NCBI GenBank assembly: GCA_900321945.1
Contig: ONXY01000212.1
Coordinates: forward strand, 1 to 6,493
Direction of reading: 5' to 3'
Length of the DNA: 6,493 nucleotides
DNA from: an uncultured Eubacteriales bacterium
GTDB lineage: Bacteria; Bacillota_A; Clostridia; Christensenellales; Aristaeellaceae
The position numbers and the translations under genes were made by a program. This document shows positions 6,432 to 6,493 of this stretch, one piece after another. Positions within the stretch are counted from its first letter, which is position 1; each line of letters starts with the position of its first letter. Under the pieces are notes generated by a model. The model had not been told where the DNA came from, made no database searches, and saw only the letters and a list, made by a program, of their open reading frames with translations.

Positions 6432-6493
6432 TTATTCTTTCCGTTCCTGATGAAGGGAATCATACATTCCGTTATAGCTTTCAGCCAGCTGCC
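6432..6493 (-). CDS. Possible 3' end of an upstream operon gene (partial)
   Basis: On the minus strand one frame is open from the window edge to a TAA at 6434-6432, giving 19 codons that read QLAESYNGMYDSLHQERKE. The composition (charged, helical, ending KE) resembles an ordinary bacterial C-terminus. The stop would lie only 35 nt before the binding-protein start, with that gene's ribosome binding site between them, as expected inside an operon. Against this, third codon positions are much less GC-rich than in the neighbouring genes, and 19 codons can stay open by chance. The same stretch has promoter-like features. No family can be named. Confidence 0.35.
   Translation of the reverse strand, partial: QLAESYNGMYDSLHQERKE
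6459..6476 (-). promoter_or_regulatory. Weak candidate -10 elements upstream of the operon
   Basis: If no gene ends here, this AT-richer stretch would be the operon leader. On the minus strand TATAAC (6476-6471) and TATGAT (6464-6459) each match five of six -10 consensus bases. The -35 position for TATGAT holds only TGGCTG at 17-nt spacing, and that for TATAAC is beyond the window. A short inverted repeat (GGAAT, 5-nt spacer, ATTCC; 6456-6470) overlaps the second element. This is a tentative call. Confidence 0.2.

Noticed and set aside
6209..6463. An 84-codon minus-strand frame overlapping the binding-protein start
   Set aside because: It overlaps the signal peptide and first domain of the family-3 protein in another frame and shows no domain. 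The ribosome binding site and the ATGA arrangement support the other frame.

Overview
The window is GC-rich (roughly 60% by eye), densely coding and free of mobile-element signatures. The Dtd sequence, the strong AGGAGG-like ribosome binding sites and the domain repertoire (ECF S-component-like membrane domain, HD-GYP, BMP-family binding protein) suggest a GC-rich Firmicute, most likely a Clostridia lineage. That assignment is an inference from protein flavour only, with low to moderate confidence.

Layout: positions 1-378 (+) hold the 3' part of dtd, the D-aminoacyl-tRNA deacylase. A short convergent intergenic region (379-494) follows, dominated by a perfect 17-bp hairpin that can end transcription from both sides. 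Everything else lies on the minus strand, reading right to left, as one tightly packed operon. A family-3 solute-binding protein (6396 to 5428) comes first. A 1248-residue membrane sensor (5431 to 1685) follows, and a BMP-family binding protein (1688 to 495) is last. Each gene overlaps the next by 4 nt (ATGA) and has a good ribosome binding site, so the three are probably translationally coupled. The right edge (6397-6493) is either a leader with promoter-like and repeated elements or carries the last codons of a further upstream gene.

The sensor is the centre of interest. In order it has a six-helix membrane domain resembling an ECF vitamin-transporter S component, an internal signal-peptide-like segment, about 14 regulator-propeller blades (two seven-bladed propellers) and a Y_Y_Y domain. 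A transmembrane helix and an intact cytoplasmic HD-GYP domain, expected to hydrolyse cyclic di-GMP, follow. The ectodomain layout is that of Bacteroides hybrid two-component (HTCS) sensors, but the kinase output is replaced by a phosphodiesterase. It sits between two different extracytoplasmic binding proteins, and no permease or ATPase gene is visible. The simplest reading is a nutrient- or metabolite-sensing device in which the binding proteins present ligands to the sensor, which then adjusts c-di-GMP. The domain calls come from the sequence; the joint function is inference.
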